Shown: in pieces, positions 6,131-6,242 of the stretch
How positions within the stretch are numbered: the stretch's first letter is position 1
Layout: each line of letters starts with the position of its first letter
From: Halanaerobium sp.
GTDB taxonomy: Bacteria; Bacillota; Halanaerobiia; Halanaerobiales; Halanaerobiaceae
Direction: 5' to 3'
DNA: 6,242 nt
NCBI GenBank assembly: GCA_003070825.1
Contig: QBLP01000110.1
Span: 1 to 6,242, forward strand
The notes under the pieces: model-generated
Seen by the model: only the letters and a program-made list of their open reading frames with translations
The model's database searches: none
What the model was told of the DNA's origin: nothing
Made by a program: the position numbers and the translations under genes

Positions 6131-6242
6131 TCAAATATATTTATTATTTCTTATTATCTGAGTAATAACAGGTTCAAAATTTTTGTTATTTTTAAATTTT
6201 GTATCTATCAATCTAATTATTATAAATAAAAATCCTAAAAAT
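6131..6242 (-). CDS. Possible C-terminal end of an unidentified upstream gene (cut by window edge)
   Basis: On the minus strand one frame is open from the right edge for 36 codons and stops with TGA at 6131-6133. The peptide starts with a hydrophobic run rich in Phe, Leu and Ile (about the first 9 residues seen), followed by a polar basic tail containing NFEPVITQ, which looks like the last membrane helix and cytoplasmic tail of a membrane protein. The other two frames stop quickly. Such a frame can arise by chance in DNA this AT-rich, so support is moderate. If real, the gene ends 70 bases before the copA start and is on the same strand. I do not recognise the family. Confidence 0.4.
   Translation of the reverse strand, partial: FLGFLFIIIRLIDTKFKNNKNFEPVITQIIRNNKYI

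Noticed and set aside
1..6242. CRISPR array, tRNA, rRNA or insertion sequence
   Set aside because: I found no regularly spaced repeats, no cloverleaf-like structure, no transposase fragment and no terminal inverted repeats; the only long repeat is the internal copA domain duplication.

Overview
The window reads as an accessory-metabolism and metal-homeostasis stretch from a low-GC, strictly anaerobic Bacillota. The strongly AT-rich codon use, the GGAGG-type ribosome binding sites, and an ATP-driven Fe-S activase of the 2-hydroxyacyl-CoA dehydratase/benzoyl-CoA reductase type all point that way. The style of the proteins suggests Halanaerobiales (Halanaerobium-like), but this is an inference from family resemblance, not a proven assignment. 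All genes I can support lie on the minus strand, so transcription runs from right to left.

Right part (about 3580-6242): the probable last 36 codons of an unidentified upstream gene enter at the right edge and stop at 6131. A short intergenic stretch follows, carrying a 7-7-7 dyad (ATATACC-N7-GGTATAT) that resembles a CsoR-type copper operator. Next is a complete 826-residue Cu(I)-exporting P1B-type ATPase (copA) with two N-terminal metal-binding domains. A 13-bp terminator-like hairpin lies between copA and the next genes.

Middle and left part (282-3462): a tight three-gene operon. Two related proteins of 348 and 360 residues (DUF2229/CoA-enzyme-activase-associated type, each with three conserved cysteines) are followed by a 349-residue ASKHA-fold [4Fe-4S] activase with a Cys-rich C-terminal extension. 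Gaps between the genes are 1 and 0 bases. In many anaerobes comparable modules occur fused in one very long polypeptide; here they are separate genes. The likely role is ATP-driven low-potential electron transfer: the activase would hydrolyse ATP and pass electrons to a [4Fe-4S] cluster on one or both partner proteins. No CoA-transferase, dehydratase or electron-transfer flavoprotein gene in the window reveals the substrate, so the biochemical role is open. This is the least understood system here.

Left edge (1-167): the start of an unidentified membrane protein, cut off by the window end. Points for a second look are a possible frame disruption at an A6 tract near the end of the activase gene, the Cys-rich activase tail, the paired three-Cys paralogues, the copper-operator-like dyad, and a redox-operator-like palindrome upstream of the Fe-S operon.
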